Shown: in pieces, positions 39,440 through 47,681 of the stretch
Numbering within the stretch: position 1 is the first letter of the stretch
Layout: the number at the start of each line of letters is the position of its first letter
DNA from: Bacteroidales bacterium
GTDB taxonomy: Bacteria; Bacteroidota; Bacteroidia; Bacteroidales; F082
DNA length: 64,000 nt
Direction of reading: 5' to 3'
Assembly: GCA_028704385.1 (NCBI GenBank)
Contig: JAQVLA010000007.1
Location: forward strand, 62,001-126,000
The notes under the pieces: model-generated
The model's input: the letters and a program-made list of their open reading frames with translations, nothing else
The model's database searches: none
What the model was told of the DNA's origin: nothing
Made by a program: the position numbers and the translations under genes

Positions 39440-39752
39440 GTGTACCGATGCCCTCCGGATCATAATGAGTCGTGATACAACTACATCTTTCTTTTATATC
39501 GATCCACCTTATTACAACAGCGACTGCGGCCATTACGATGGCTACACAATTGATGACTTTAGGCAATTATTAACAGCTCTTACAAAGCTTGAGGGCAAGT
39601 TCTTGCTAAGTAGTTACCCAAGCCCAATTCTTACAGAGTTTACAAAAGCTAATAATTGGTATCAAATAAGTCGTGAGATGAATGTAAGCGTAAATAAGGG
39701 AGTTTCAGGAAAGAAAAAAGTAGAAGTGTTTACCGCTAACTATAAATTGTAA
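39405..39752 (+). pseudogene. C-terminal remnant of Dam-type adenine methylase
   Basis: Open in one frame after a TAA at 39402-39404: ELAYRLQDVQVECTDALRII, then the catalytic motif FFYIDPPYY (DPPY, N6-adenine or N4-cytosine methylase) and the conserved tail GKFLLSSYPSP...VNKGVSGKKKVEVF. The N-terminal half with the SAM-binding FxGxG motif is absent. An internal ATG (39465) would still give 95 residues but without SAM binding. It lies just inside the right end where Mu has mom. Confidence 0.7.
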
Positions 39753-39766
39753 ATTGCGTCAAAAAA

Positions 39767-39803
39767 TGTACATTTGGTTTTGAAAAAATGTACATTTGGT
39801 TTT
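39767..39803 (-). promoter_or_regulatory. Right-end transposase binding sites (putative R1 and R2)
   Basis: TGTACATTTGGTTTT occurs at 39767-39781 and 39789-39803, 22 bp apart, inverted relative to the left-end sites. Each contains the palindrome AAATGTACATTT. The 22-bp spacing recalls Mu R1-R2. The right terminus probably lies at CA 39831-39832, 29 bp outside R1. Confidence 0.7.
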
Positions 39804-39841
39804 GGCGATTATAAAAAAAACTTACGTTGTCAGGGAAAAAT

Positions 39842-39871
39842 AAAACCGGCCATTGAATAACAGCCGGTTTT
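39842..39871. terminator. Terminator next to the right prophage end
   Basis: AAAACCGGC (39842-39850) pairs with GCCGGTTTT (39863-39871). T-rich sequence flanks both sides, so it can serve the minus-strand gene 39915-42041 and perhaps transcripts leaving the prophage. Confidence 0.7.
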
Positions 39872-39914
39872 CGTATTAACCAATTTAAAATTATTCGTAT
39901 TTAAATCCTTTTAT

Positions 39915-42041
39915 TTAGCGGTTTAAAACGATTTTTGTGGTGTAGTTTTGATTTTCTGTTTGCAGGTTCAGAATATACATGCCAACAGGAATTGTGCTTT
40001 CCGGAGTCCAGCGAATGGTATTATCTCCGGCACTGAATTCTCGTTCAGAAACAGTTGCAATCACCCGACCTTTAAGATCATAAAGCTTAATGCTGACCAT
40101 TTCTTTTTCTGTCAGGCTGAAACGAATAGTAGTTTCGTTTTGAACCGGATTTGGTGATATCCGCAGACTTCCTTTCGTTTGATTTTCTGATAATCCAACA
40201 TGCATACCGGTTTCAAAATAGGTTGACAAAGGTTCGGTAGCTATGCCAGCTTCATTTTCGACAGGTGCAAGTGTCAACGTGTACCAGGTGTAGCTGTTGA
40301 GTAATCCTTCAGGTGAAACAACAATTTGTGTTTTTTCCTCATTAATTGTTGCCGTAAATGGGAAGGCATCACCTTCGGTTTCTTCTAACGTAATCAAATC
40401 AGCCACATTTTCGTTGGTAATTTCCTCACCACCAACCATATGAACGGGTTCGGAAAGATTAAGTGTGATATCTGCAAAAGTTTCAACTCCTGTTGAGCCG
40501 GGAGCTGGATCAAAGTTCACAGTAGCAGGGAAACCAGCTGATTCCTCTGAATAGGCTGCCTGAAAAATTCCTTTGTTAGCATTATCCTGAATAAATACCA
40601 CCACCATCAGGTCATCCATTTCTTCAACATTTGTTGAAGACATATCGTAGCTGTAGGAAAGTATTGTAGTTTCGTTCGAAGGGATGTCCATGGTTGTTCC
40701 ATTGGCATCGGGCAGCATTTTCATCATCACATGATGAAATTCTGTTTCGCCGTTGCTGGCAACATTTTCAGTTGTAAGTTTTTCAATAACGACCATATGA
40801 ACTGTAACATCAAACAAATCAACGTAAGGTGTTAATTGTGCTTCCACACTAATTTCGGAGCCTTCAATGGAATGGATAGCTTCGATGGACACAAATGCAG
40901 GATTATCCATCCCGTTGTTGAAAGCATTATTTACTGCACCTGCGCTGGTCGCAACATTTGTGCCTTCAACAAAAAGCATTGGAACAGCATTAACGCCATA
41001 ATACGTTCTGCGAACACCACCTTCAGCAGTATAATAAGGATCGCCGCTTCCAGGCCAGTTCATCTGGTATTTGACAATGGCGATTTCTTCGCCATGCTGC
41101 TCGATAAATGGATTGAAAACACTGTTGTTGAAAGAAGCACAAGGTGCACAGGTTGAACTTGTAAATTCTTCAAAAAGCGGCCTGCGTTGTACGGTTTGCG
41201 TGGCAACACCAACAGTCCTGTTAATGGTGTCATTTTCGGGATTTTGATCAAAGTCCTCATTTACATTTGAAACCCAGATTTTAAAATCATGTGTTCCGGG
41301 GTCAGCAATAAGTGATTGATCAGCTGTAAAGTTGAAGATCTGATTGGTGTTCAAATTCAAACCAGAAAAGGAAGTAGTATTAACATCACCCTCATCCAAT
41401 GTCCAGTTAATGTCGAAGGAATTGATCACATTGATACCTTCATTCATTACTTTCCCTTTGATTTCTTGTTCGCCGGTAAAATATGCAGATAAATCAAGGC
41501 TTTGCATGCTGGCATCCAACTCCTGACGAACAAACAGTTTGATGTCGTCAATATACCAGTAGTCAACATTATAGAGGTTTCCACTGATGAATATGGAGAA
41601 TTGAAAATTATTTTCACCTACATCGGAAATTTCAACGGTTTGTAGTGCCGGCCCCACATTTCCTGTTGGCGAAACCTGCCAGGCTACCTGCCATTCACCA
41701 CCGTCAATTCTTGTGGCCAAGCCAATCGTAACGCCGGTAGCATAATAATCATAAAAATGTCGGAAGTTGAGTGTTACTTCATCATAACCAGTTAAATCGA
41801 GGTTTGGTGAAACCAACCTTGATGTACTATTAGTTTGAATATAAGTAAATTTCGCTTCAGGAGAAGAGCCACCGGCATTAGCAGTAGAACTTCTGGACCA
41901 CTGATTTGGGAAACCCTCAATAGTAAATCCGTTAGGTGGAAAATTACTACTTGAGAAATCTTCCTGAATGAAAGTCTGAGCAAAACTCAGCTGTACTATC
42001 AGGAGCGCTGTAAGGAGTGTAAATAAATTTTTCATGGGCAT
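39915..42041 (-). CDS. Secreted multidomain protein with T9SS sorting domain
   Basis: From ATG 42039-42041 the product is 708 residues, with signal peptide to about 22 (LLTALLIVQLSFAQ). Domains by eye: choice-of-anchor-J/cleaved-adhesin-like at about 23-180 (FIQEDFSSSNFPPNGFTIEG); an Omp28/thioredoxin-like segment (PLFEEFTSSTCAPCASFNN, with CAPC) near 290-330; an Ig-like SbsA segment (FDPAPGSTGVETFADITLNLSEPV) near 500-600; and a type IX sorting domain at the end (SPNPVQNETTIRFSL...GMYILNLQTENQNYTTKIVL). The ECF sigma gene lies 35 bp upstream on the same strand. Surface-anchored or released; role in adhesion or redox is unknown. Confidence 0.8.
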   Translation of the reverse strand: MPMKNLFTLLTALLIVQLSFAQTFIQEDFSSSNFPPNGFTIEGFPNQWSRSSTANAGGSSPEAKFTYIQTNSTSRLVSPNLDLTGYDEVTLNFRHFYDYYATGVTIGLATRIDGGEWQVAWQVSPTGNVGPALQTVEISDVGENNFQFSIFISGNLYNVDYWYIDDIKLFVRQELDASMQSLDLSAYFTGEQEIKGKVMNEGINVINSFDINWTLDEGDVNTTSFSGLNLNTNQIFNFTADQSLIADPGTHDFKIWVSNVNEDFDQNPENDTINRTVGVATQTVQRRPLFEEFTSSTCAPCASFNNSVFNPFIEQHGEEIAIVKYQMNWPGSGDPYYTAEGGVRRTYYGVNAVPMLFVEGTNVATSAGAVNNAFNNGMDNPAFVSIEAIHSIEGSEISVEAQLTPYVDLFDVTVHMVVIEKLTTENVASNGETEFHHVMMKMLPDANGTTMDIPSNETTILSYSYDMSSTNVEEMDDLMVVVFIQDNANKGIFQAAYSEESAGFPATVNFDPAPGSTGVETFADITLNLSEPVHMVGGEEITNENVADLITLEETEGDAFPFTATINEEKTQIVVSPEGLLNSYTWYTLTLAPVENEAGIATEPLSTYFETGMHVGLSENQTKGSLRISPNPVQNETTIRFSLTEKEMVSIKLYDLKGRVIATVSEREFSAGDNTIRWTPESTIPVGMYILNLQTENQNYTTKIVLNR

Positions 42042-42076
42042 TTTGGTTTTTTGTGATTGTGTGATTAATTGAATTA

Positions 42077-42640
42077 TTACGCAGATCGCAGGCATTTGGC
42101 CTGATCAGCGAAAAGATCGATGTATAACAACTGCTTTTGCAGCGATTGTCTTGCGCGATTGAGTTGTGACTTTGATGTATTTACTGAAATTTGGAGTATT
42201 TCACTTATTTCTTTGTGGGTATATCCTTCAATAGAATTTAGGCTGAAAACAGTCCGGTATCCAGTGGGTAGTTTTTTAACAAGATTCATTATTTCGTCCT
42301 GAACCATTGATGAATAAACATGTTGTTCGCTCACAACGGATTCAGCCTGGTAATTGAGTTCTGTCTCATTTTGATAGATACGTTTTCTCTTGTAAAAATT
42401 GAGTGCAGTTGTAATCATGATGCGTCTTATCCATCCTTCGAATGATCCATTAAATTGAAAATCAGACAAATATCTGAATACCTTAATAAAACCATCCTGC
42501 ATGATATCTTCTGCATCACAGTATGTCTTAGCATAGCGCTGGCAAACCGGCATCATGCGTGAAGCGAACAAATTATATAGCTCTGTCTGAGCTTTGCTAT
42601 CCTTTTTGAGGCACTGCTGTATAAGTTGTTGCTCGCTCAT
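42077..42640 (-). CDS. ECF RNA polymerase sigma factor
   Basis: 187 residues. Region 2 includes YAKTYCDAEDIMQDGFIKVFRYLSDFQFNGSFEGWIRRIMI (about 37-78) and region 4 EGYTHKEISEILQISVNTSKSQLNRARQSLQKQL (about 135-169). No anti-sigma gene is adjacent; the sigma stop is 35 bp from the T9SS protein start, so the two may be co-transcribed or linked by regulation. Confidence 0.92.
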   Translation of the reverse strand: MSEQQLIQQCLKKDSKAQTELYNLFASRMMPVCQRYAKTYCDAEDIMQDGFIKVFRYLSDFQFNGSFEGWIRRIMITTALNFYKRKRIYQNETELNYQAESVVSEQHVYSSMVQDEIMNLVKKLPTGYRTVFSLNSIEGYTHKEISEILQISVNTSKSQLNRARQSLQKQLLYIDLFADQAKCLRSA

Positions 42641-42991
42641 TGTTCTAAATTACATGGTAAGGGTTACAGTTTTGTTAAAAATTTTCAATTCGTTACAACT
42701 TCCTTCCTTTGTGCGCAAATCGTATTTAAATCTTGTTTGTTGTCTAAACAATTGTGAAGCGTCATTAAAACAAAACGAAATTAAAACCTTATAAAATGTA
42801 AGCACCTAAAGTTACTACTACAAATCCACTACTTAATTAGGATTTTAAACTTGTTTTGGATAGATATAATTCTACATTTTTGATCATAAAAATCAGAATG
42901 TCAAATATATAAAATTTATATTACTTCTACAAAAAGATATTGTAAATTGTTTAATCGAAATGCTTATCGGGGATTAGCATTAAAAAGGAAC
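42641..42991. other. Intergenic region upstream of the sigma gene
   Basis: About 350 AT-rich bp between the sigma gene start and the end of the TPR regulator. Nothing coding is seen. It should hold the sigma promoter on the minus strand; no clear TAnnTTTG box was found by eye. Confidence 0.4.
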
Positions 42992-44827
42992 TCAAAACTC
43001 CTGCAGAAAATCGATAATGCTTTGATTTTGATCGAGTTTGAGTCTTTTCCTTAAGCGATAACGTCCCATCTCGACAGCGCGAATGGAAGTGTTGTTAAGG
43101 GCAGCAATTTCTTTTGATGAAAGATTCAAACGCAACATGGTGCAGAGTCTTTCTTCGTTTTTGGTAAGATCGGGAAAATGCTGTTTGAGTTTTTTTATGA
43201 AACCCAGATTGGTTTGATTTACAGTTTTTTGAAATTCATCCAGCTCTTTTTGTATCTGAAGGTTTTGTTGCACATTTATAAGCAGTTCTTTGATTCTGGA
43301 TTCACGGTCTTTATCCTGGCTATGGCGAAGATTCTTAAGTTCATTTTTTAATTCGTGTAAAAACTTGTTTTTTTCTCCCAGATGTAAGGCAAAATTTGTC
43401 AGCTCGTTTGATTTACTTTTGAGCTCAGCCTGCATAATTTCTTCCCTTGCCTTGTTCAAACTTTCCTTTTGTAGAAGCAACAGTTTGTTTTTCCTGTTTC
43501 TGTTTTGAAGCTTTCCATAAGCCAGAACACTGACGATCAAAAGGAGTAAAATTGAAAGCAGAAGCAGCAATTGGCGCGAATCGTTTAATTTTTGTTCGCG
43601 TTGTAATAAAGCAATCTCATTGTCTTTCAAGGCTAATTCTTTTTCTTTCAGATCGAGGGCAAATCGGGTCTGTATTTCGTCAAGCTGTTCCGATTTCTTG
43701 ATGTTAAATAATGAATCTTTAAAATGCGAATGTTGTTTATAATATTTTAGGGCTTCTGTAATATTTCCTTTGCTTTCGTTAGCCTTTGCTAATCCAGCTG
43801 TTGCATCACGTAATCCTTCCAAATCTGATGTTTCACGTGCAATCTCAAGGATTTCGTTAAAGGCAAGTATGGCACTATTAAAATCACCGGATTTGTTAAG
43901 ATGTTGACCTGAAGCACTTAGCGAGGAGATTAATCCTGCTGTATTATTTATTTGTCGATTGATGACAATGCTTTGTTCGAAATAGTTGTTAGCCAGTGTA
44001 TTATTCCGTTTTTCAGCATAGATCAGTCCGATATTACTCAGGTTGATGGCAAGATTTGTTTGATAGTTATGCTTTTCATTTATTTCAACAGCCTTGTTAT
44101 AGTATTCTAAGGCTTTATCATATTGATGTTCAAGACGATATATCTCTCCGATGTTATTCAGTGATGCAGCAATGTCTTTTGGATTACCTAACTTTTGTCT
44201 GATTTTTAGTGATTCATTAAAATAGTGAAGAGCAGTTTTGTAATCTGCCTGGTAATAAAAAATCCCGCCAATCGAGTTCAATGCAGTTGCCTGTTCTTCT
44301 TCGGCTTTACTGTTTCTGGCATATTCCAGAGCTTTGGTAAAATAATGAAGTCCCTGATCATAATCGTAATGGTTTGTAATGTATATATTACCCAGTTTGT
44401 TGTATAATTGAGCCAGTTGCGGTTCATCACCGAGCTTTTGATAATGTTTGATACTGATCAGATAATAATTGATTGTTGGTTGATAGTTGTGTTGAATTTC
44501 AAAGAGCTCACCCATTACTTTGTTTGAGATTGCGCAGGCTTGCACATTTTGAATCTGATTGGCAAGAGCTAAAGCTTTTTTGCTGTAATACAACGCCTTA
44601 TCAGGCAAAGTTTCGCTGTAATGAAGTGCCAGTGCGTTTAAAGTCTGAACTTTTTCCAGGTTATCTTTGAGCAGGGTTAGTCTGGCTATCAAACTATCTG
44701 AAACAAAGATTTGATCCTCAGCAGTTAAGGGTTTTACCCAAAAAAGTAAAAATCCAGCTATGACTAGTATTTTAATTGGATAAATTGCTGAAGATAATTT
44801 CAGATCGGTCAGATTTGAATAGTTCAC
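42992..44827 (-). CDS. TPR-repeat membrane regulator with LuxR-type HTH
   Basis: 611 residues: N-terminal signal/anchor (15-35), about seven TPR units from 60 to 380 (for example ALEYYNKAVEINEKHNYQTNLAINLSNIGLIY), a membrane helix near 425-445 (LLLLLSILLLLIVSVLAYG), a coiled coil, then a LuxR-type HTH at the end (NEERLCTMLRLNLSSKEIAALNNTSIRAVEMGRYRLRKRL). This design is common in Bacteroidota. It likely senses a periplasmic signal and acts on transcription. The small gene 44834-45118 lies directly upstream. Confidence 0.82.
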   Translation of the reverse strand: MNYSNLTDLKLSSAIYPIKILVIAGFLLFWVKPLTAEDQIFVSDSLIARLTLLKDNLEKVQTLNALALHYSETLPDKALYYSKKALALANQIQNVQACAISNKVMGELFEIQHNYQPTINYYLISIKHYQKLGDEPQLAQLYNKLGNIYITNHYDYDQGLHYFTKALEYARNSKAEEEQATALNSIGGIFYYQADYKTALHYFNESLKIRQKLGNPKDIAASLNNIGEIYRLEHQYDKALEYYNKAVEINEKHNYQTNLAINLSNIGLIYAEKRNNTLANNYFEQSIVINRQINNTAGLISSLSASGQHLNKSGDFNSAILAFNEILEIARETSDLEGLRDATAGLAKANESKGNITEALKYYKQHSHFKDSLFNIKKSEQLDEIQTRFALDLKEKELALKDNEIALLQREQKLNDSRQLLLLLSILLLLIVSVLAYGKLQNRNRKNKLLLLQKESLNKAREEIMQAELKSKSNELTNFALHLGEKNKFLHELKNELKNLRHSQDKDRESRIKELLINVQQNLQIQKELDEFQKTVNQTNLGFIKKLKQHFPDLTKNEERLCTMLRLNLSSKEIAALNNTSIRAVEMGRYRLRKRLKLDQNQSIIDFLQEF

Positions 44828-44833
44828 AATTTT

Positions 44834-45118
44834 TTATTCATAAGGATCTGTCGTTGGAATAACGTAAAACTCACCTGTTCGAGGATCTTTGTAAAACTTG
44901 CTGTAGCCATTAATACTTTCGAGGTTGGCATCAACACTTCCCTTGATAAAAACGGTATTCACCACATCAACTTCGCCCTTTACGTTTATGGCTTCCTCAG
45001 TATGAATTGACATGGGGTTAAGTCTTGGAATAATGCCTGCATTTTGTAATACAATTATCCAAATCCCAATGGTGATCAGGATAAGTAAACTTTTGATAAA
45101 AGGATAATGCTGTTCCAT
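44834..45118 (-). CDS. Small membrane-anchored protein
   Basis: 94 residues with one membrane helix (9-27, SLLILITIGIWIIVLQNAG). The rest is exported by topology and contains INVKGEVDVVNTVFIKGSVDANLESING, a repeated beta-strand pattern. It sits just 6 bp upstream of the TPR-LuxR gene on the same strand. Similar short proteins are known in Bacteroidota; function unknown. Confidence 0.65.
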   Translation of the reverse strand: MEQHYPFIKSLLILITIGIWIIVLQNAGIIPRLNPMSIHTEEAINVKGEVDVVNTVFIKGSVDANLESINGYSKFYKDPRTGEFYVIPTTDPYE

Positions 45119-45223
45119 ATAAATGATGATTTGAGTTTAGTTGACAATTATATTACTTACAAAATTACATGATTTTTGCGCATGGAATATTTCCTTGAAA
45201 TATTGTACGGATACTCTCTGAGT

Positions 45224-45253
45224 AAAAAAAATAGCAGCCCTTTCGGAACTGCT
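45224..45253 (-). terminator. Rho-independent terminator after the 45276-45713 gene
   Basis: On the minus strand AGCAG-(11 nt)-CTGCT is followed by A then eight T. Inner GG/CC pairs around GAAA extend the stem. Confidence 0.75.
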
Positions 45254-45275
45254 AATTTTGTAGAGTTTTTTTATT

Positions 45276-45713
45276 TCAAAACCATCCAGCTATTGGAATT
45301 CTGAATGGCCATGGAATGGATATAAGTATTAGCATCAGGCTGATCAGATAATAATAAAATGCCTTTTTCGCTCCCCCGGAAAGGGCAAATAATTTTTTGG
45401 ACTTGGTGTAACCGATGGTTAAAATGATTATTGCAACTATCATTAAACTAATATGTTCCACCAAATAAAATCTTAAGATGCTATCTTTCATCGCTACCGC
45501 ATCAAAAACGACTTTTGGGCTGGTGAAATATAAGGCCAAACCAATCAGCAATTGAATATGAGCTAGTATCAGGGTGTACAGACTTATCTTTTTCACGTCA
45601 ATGTCAGCTTTTCCGAAGGCTTTTCGGCCTAATTGAACCAAGGCCGCAATGAACATGAAAAGCAGCAGCCACCTTAAACCTGAATGACTTTTGAGGAGGA
45701 TGTTATAAAGCAT
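45276..45713 (-). CDS. Four-helix membrane protein
   Basis: 145 residues with four membrane helices and paired His (LKSHSGLRWLLLFMF; LAHIQLLIGLALYF; LVEHISLMIVAI), the pattern of small cytochrome b561-like or heme-binding membrane proteins of Bacteroidota. His positions in helices 1-3 could bind heme, but this is not certain. Monocistronic between two regulators and the ABC genes. Confidence 0.65.
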   Translation of the reverse strand: MLYNILLKSHSGLRWLLLFMFIAALVQLGRKAFGKADIDVKKISLYTLILAHIQLLIGLALYFTSPKVVFDAVAMKDSILRFYLVEHISLMIVAIIILTIGYTKSKKLFALSGGAKKAFYYYLISLMLILISIPWPFRIPIAGWF

Positions 45714-45786
45714 AAAAGTTGGGTTATTGAAATTTCATAAACCTTTTAAACAAGGTTTTATTAAGAGTGTTCAATCGACAAGTGAA

Positions 45787-46842
45787 TTATGTTGTGAAAA
45801 ATCGGACAGCGGATGTTTTAAAACTGACATAAACTTCAGATTCAATAGTCAGAGCCAGCTGTTCGAAATCGAACTCAGTGAGGTAGGCAATAAGAAAAAT
45901 TCCACAATCAATTTCTATTTCGATACCAATAGGGGTTTTTTGGAGCTGTTTTACAAAGCCTTTCAAACAATTTTGGGCACTCGTCCGGGGTGCTTCTTTA
46001 CTTAAAACAATCTGTTTTTCGTCTATCACCAATTTACCTATGCCCGCATCCAACTTACTTTGGGTGAAAAGCAAAACCCCACGCACTAACACTTTTCGCA
46101 ATCCATTTTCTGTCTCAGGAAGCAGTTTTGCTTCAAAAAAGTTTTTGAGACCCGACAGCTCTGCGGCAAAAGCTGAAGTTGGATTTTTGAATACTTCCGA
46201 TGGATTTCCCCATTGAATTAGATGACCTGCCTGCATGATACCGATGGTTTTAGCCATTCTCATTGCTTCTTCATAATCGTGCGTTACATGCAGTATGGTT
46301 GTCCCCTGTTTGTTAAGCTCCTTCAGAAGTTTGCGTAAATCCTGACGCAGCAGCACATCCAGGCTCGAAAGAGGTTCGTCCAGTAACAACAACGACGGCT
46401 CAGAAGCAAGTGCTCTGGCAAGCATAACACGCTGTGCTTCACCTCCCGAAAGCTGGCCGGGTTTGCGATTCAACAGTTGTGTGAGTTGGAATTGAGAAGC
46501 CAGGGCATTTACCTGCTTATTGATCTTTTGTTTACTTTTCCTGTTGATGCGCAAGGCAAAAGCAATATTGGCTTTTACCGAAAGATGTGGAAAAAGCACA
46601 GGCTTTTGAAAAACCATCGAAGCCTTGCGTTGTTGCACGGCAAGTTTTGTGATGTTTCTTCCGTCAAGCCACATCTCACCCTGATCAGCTTCCTGAAAGC
46701 CACATATCAGTTCGAGCAGCAATGATTTCCCTGAACCACTGGGACCCAACAAAACACAATAATCTCCATGTTTGATACTTAAATCAACAGCTTGCAGTTC
46801 GAAACTGCCCAGTTTTTTATGCAAGCCTTTAATTTCGAGCAT
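45787..46842 (-). CDS. Molybdate/tungstate ABC transporter ATP-binding protein
   Basis: 351 residues. Walker A GPSGSGKS (34-41), signature LSGGEAQR (about 129-136), Walker B LLLLDEP. The C-terminal third (about 235-351) resembles a mop/TOBE region that binds oxyanions or senses them. Partner permease overlaps by 14 bp; the binding protein and a ModE-type regulator lie 4 kb away at 51.5-52.9 kb. Together they supply molybdenum or tungsten to enzymes such as aldehyde oxidoreductases or formate dehydrogenase. Confidence 0.85.
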   Translation of the reverse strand: MLEIKGLHKKLGSFELQAVDLSIKHGDYCVLLGPSGSGKSLLLELICGFQEADQGEMWLDGRNITKLAVQQRKASMVFQKPVLFPHLSVKANIAFALRINRKSKQKINKQVNALASQFQLTQLLNRKPGQLSGGEAQRVMLARALASEPSLLLLDEPLSSLDVLLRQDLRKLLKELNKQGTTILHVTHDYEEAMRMAKTIGIMQAGHLIQWGNPSEVFKNPTSAFAAELSGLKNFFEAKLLPETENGLRKVLVRGVLLFTQSKLDAGIGKLVIDEKQIVLSKEAPRTSAQNCLKGFVKQLQKTPIGIEIEIDCGIFLIAYLTEFDFEQLALTIESEVYVSFKTSAVRFFTT

Positions 46843-47620
46843 CGGATTGTCTTTTAGCCAATAACCTTAAACTGATAAAAACGATCAGGCTGATGAGCAA
46901 AAAAAGTGCAGCAATGCCTTGTGCAGACTTCAATCCGAAGGCATTAAAACGGTCGAAGATCATTACGGGAGTTACCATGGGATGATAGGCAATGATTACG
47001 ATAGCACCAAACTCGCTCATGGCTCTGCCAAACATCATCACATATCCGCTCAAAATACCTCTGGCAGCCATTGGAAGGCTAACCAGATAAAAGGTCTGCC
47101 ACTGACTGGCTCCCAGATTTAAAGCTGCTTTCTCATAAAGACCGGTCTGGGCTTCAAAAGCATCGCGGGAGGCATTATATAAAAATGGAAGACTCACAAA
47201 AGCCATTGCAATGGCAATTCCGGCTGGTTGATCAATAAAACTGATACCAAACGATGATGCCCATTGGCCCAGCATACTCTCGCGATTGATTATGCCAAGC
47301 AAGGCAATACCAGCAGCCGAATGCGGAATCATCACTGGCAAATCAATAATGGCATTGATGACAGATTTGAACCTAAATTGGCTTCGGGCTATGAGCCAGG
47401 CAAAAGGAACAGTGATAAAACCAGCAACTAAAGTAGTACTCATCGCAACTCCAAGTGTACGAAAAATACTTTGGCTAACTTGCTGATCCGAAGCTGCTTC
47501 GATCAATCCACTTAGGCCCGGTGCCAAAAGCAGTCGAAGTAGCGGTGCCAGCACAAAAAGCAGCACGATTCCGCTAAAAAAAATGAAAACCAACCGAAGC
47601 CAGCTGTGTTTTGTAATCAT
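46829..47620 (-). CDS. Molybdate/tungstate ABC transporter permease
   Basis: From ATG 47618-47620 the product is 263 residues with about six membrane helices and the EAA-like loop (EKAALNLGASQWQTFYLVSLPMAARGILSG) that contacts the ATPase. FGRAMSEFGAIVIIAYHP is typical of ModB/WtpB. Overlaps the ATPase by 14 bp. Confidence 0.87.
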   Translation of the reverse strand: MITKHSWLRLVFIFFSGIVLLFVLAPLLRLLLAPGLSGLIEAASDQQVSQSIFRTLGVAMSTTLVAGFITVPFAWLIARSQFRFKSVINAIIDLPVMIPHSAAGIALLGIINRESMLGQWASSFGISFIDQPAGIAIAMAFVSLPFLYNASRDAFEAQTGLYEKAALNLGASQWQTFYLVSLPMAARGILSGYVMMFGRAMSEFGAIVIIAYHPMVTPVMIFDRFNAFGLKSAQGIAALFLLISLIVFISLRLLAKRQSDARN

Positions 47621-47681
47621 ACAAAATGGTGGTTTTTCGTATGCAATGTTACGAAAAACCACCTTATCATTTAACTTGGTT

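Larger units (their letters stand above)
3049..39832. mobile_element. Mu-like transposable prophage carrying a diversity-generating retroelement
   Basis: The gene order is repressor/Ner, MuA-like transposase, MuB-like ATPase, DUF3164, then gp36-, portal-, MuF-, gpG-, protease/scaffold-, sheath-, tube-, tape-measure- and baseplate-like genes. That is the set of a transposable myophage. Inverted motifs (AAAACCAAATGTA inward at 3076; its complement twice near 39767-39803) mark both ends. I place the termini at TGA (3049) and TCA (39832) because both ends then read TGA inward and lie 26-29 bp outside the first motif. No matching 5-bp target duplication is seen, so the exact ends may be off by tens of bases. 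The cargo includes a DGR, two antirepressor cassettes and several small genes. The host genes on either side are on the minus strand and intact. Confidence 0.9.

Noticed and set aside
3006-39799. TTTGG as a 5-bp target duplication (TG at 3011, CA at 39794)
   Set aside because: It would cut the outer right-end binding site in half and put the left end 65 bp from its site.
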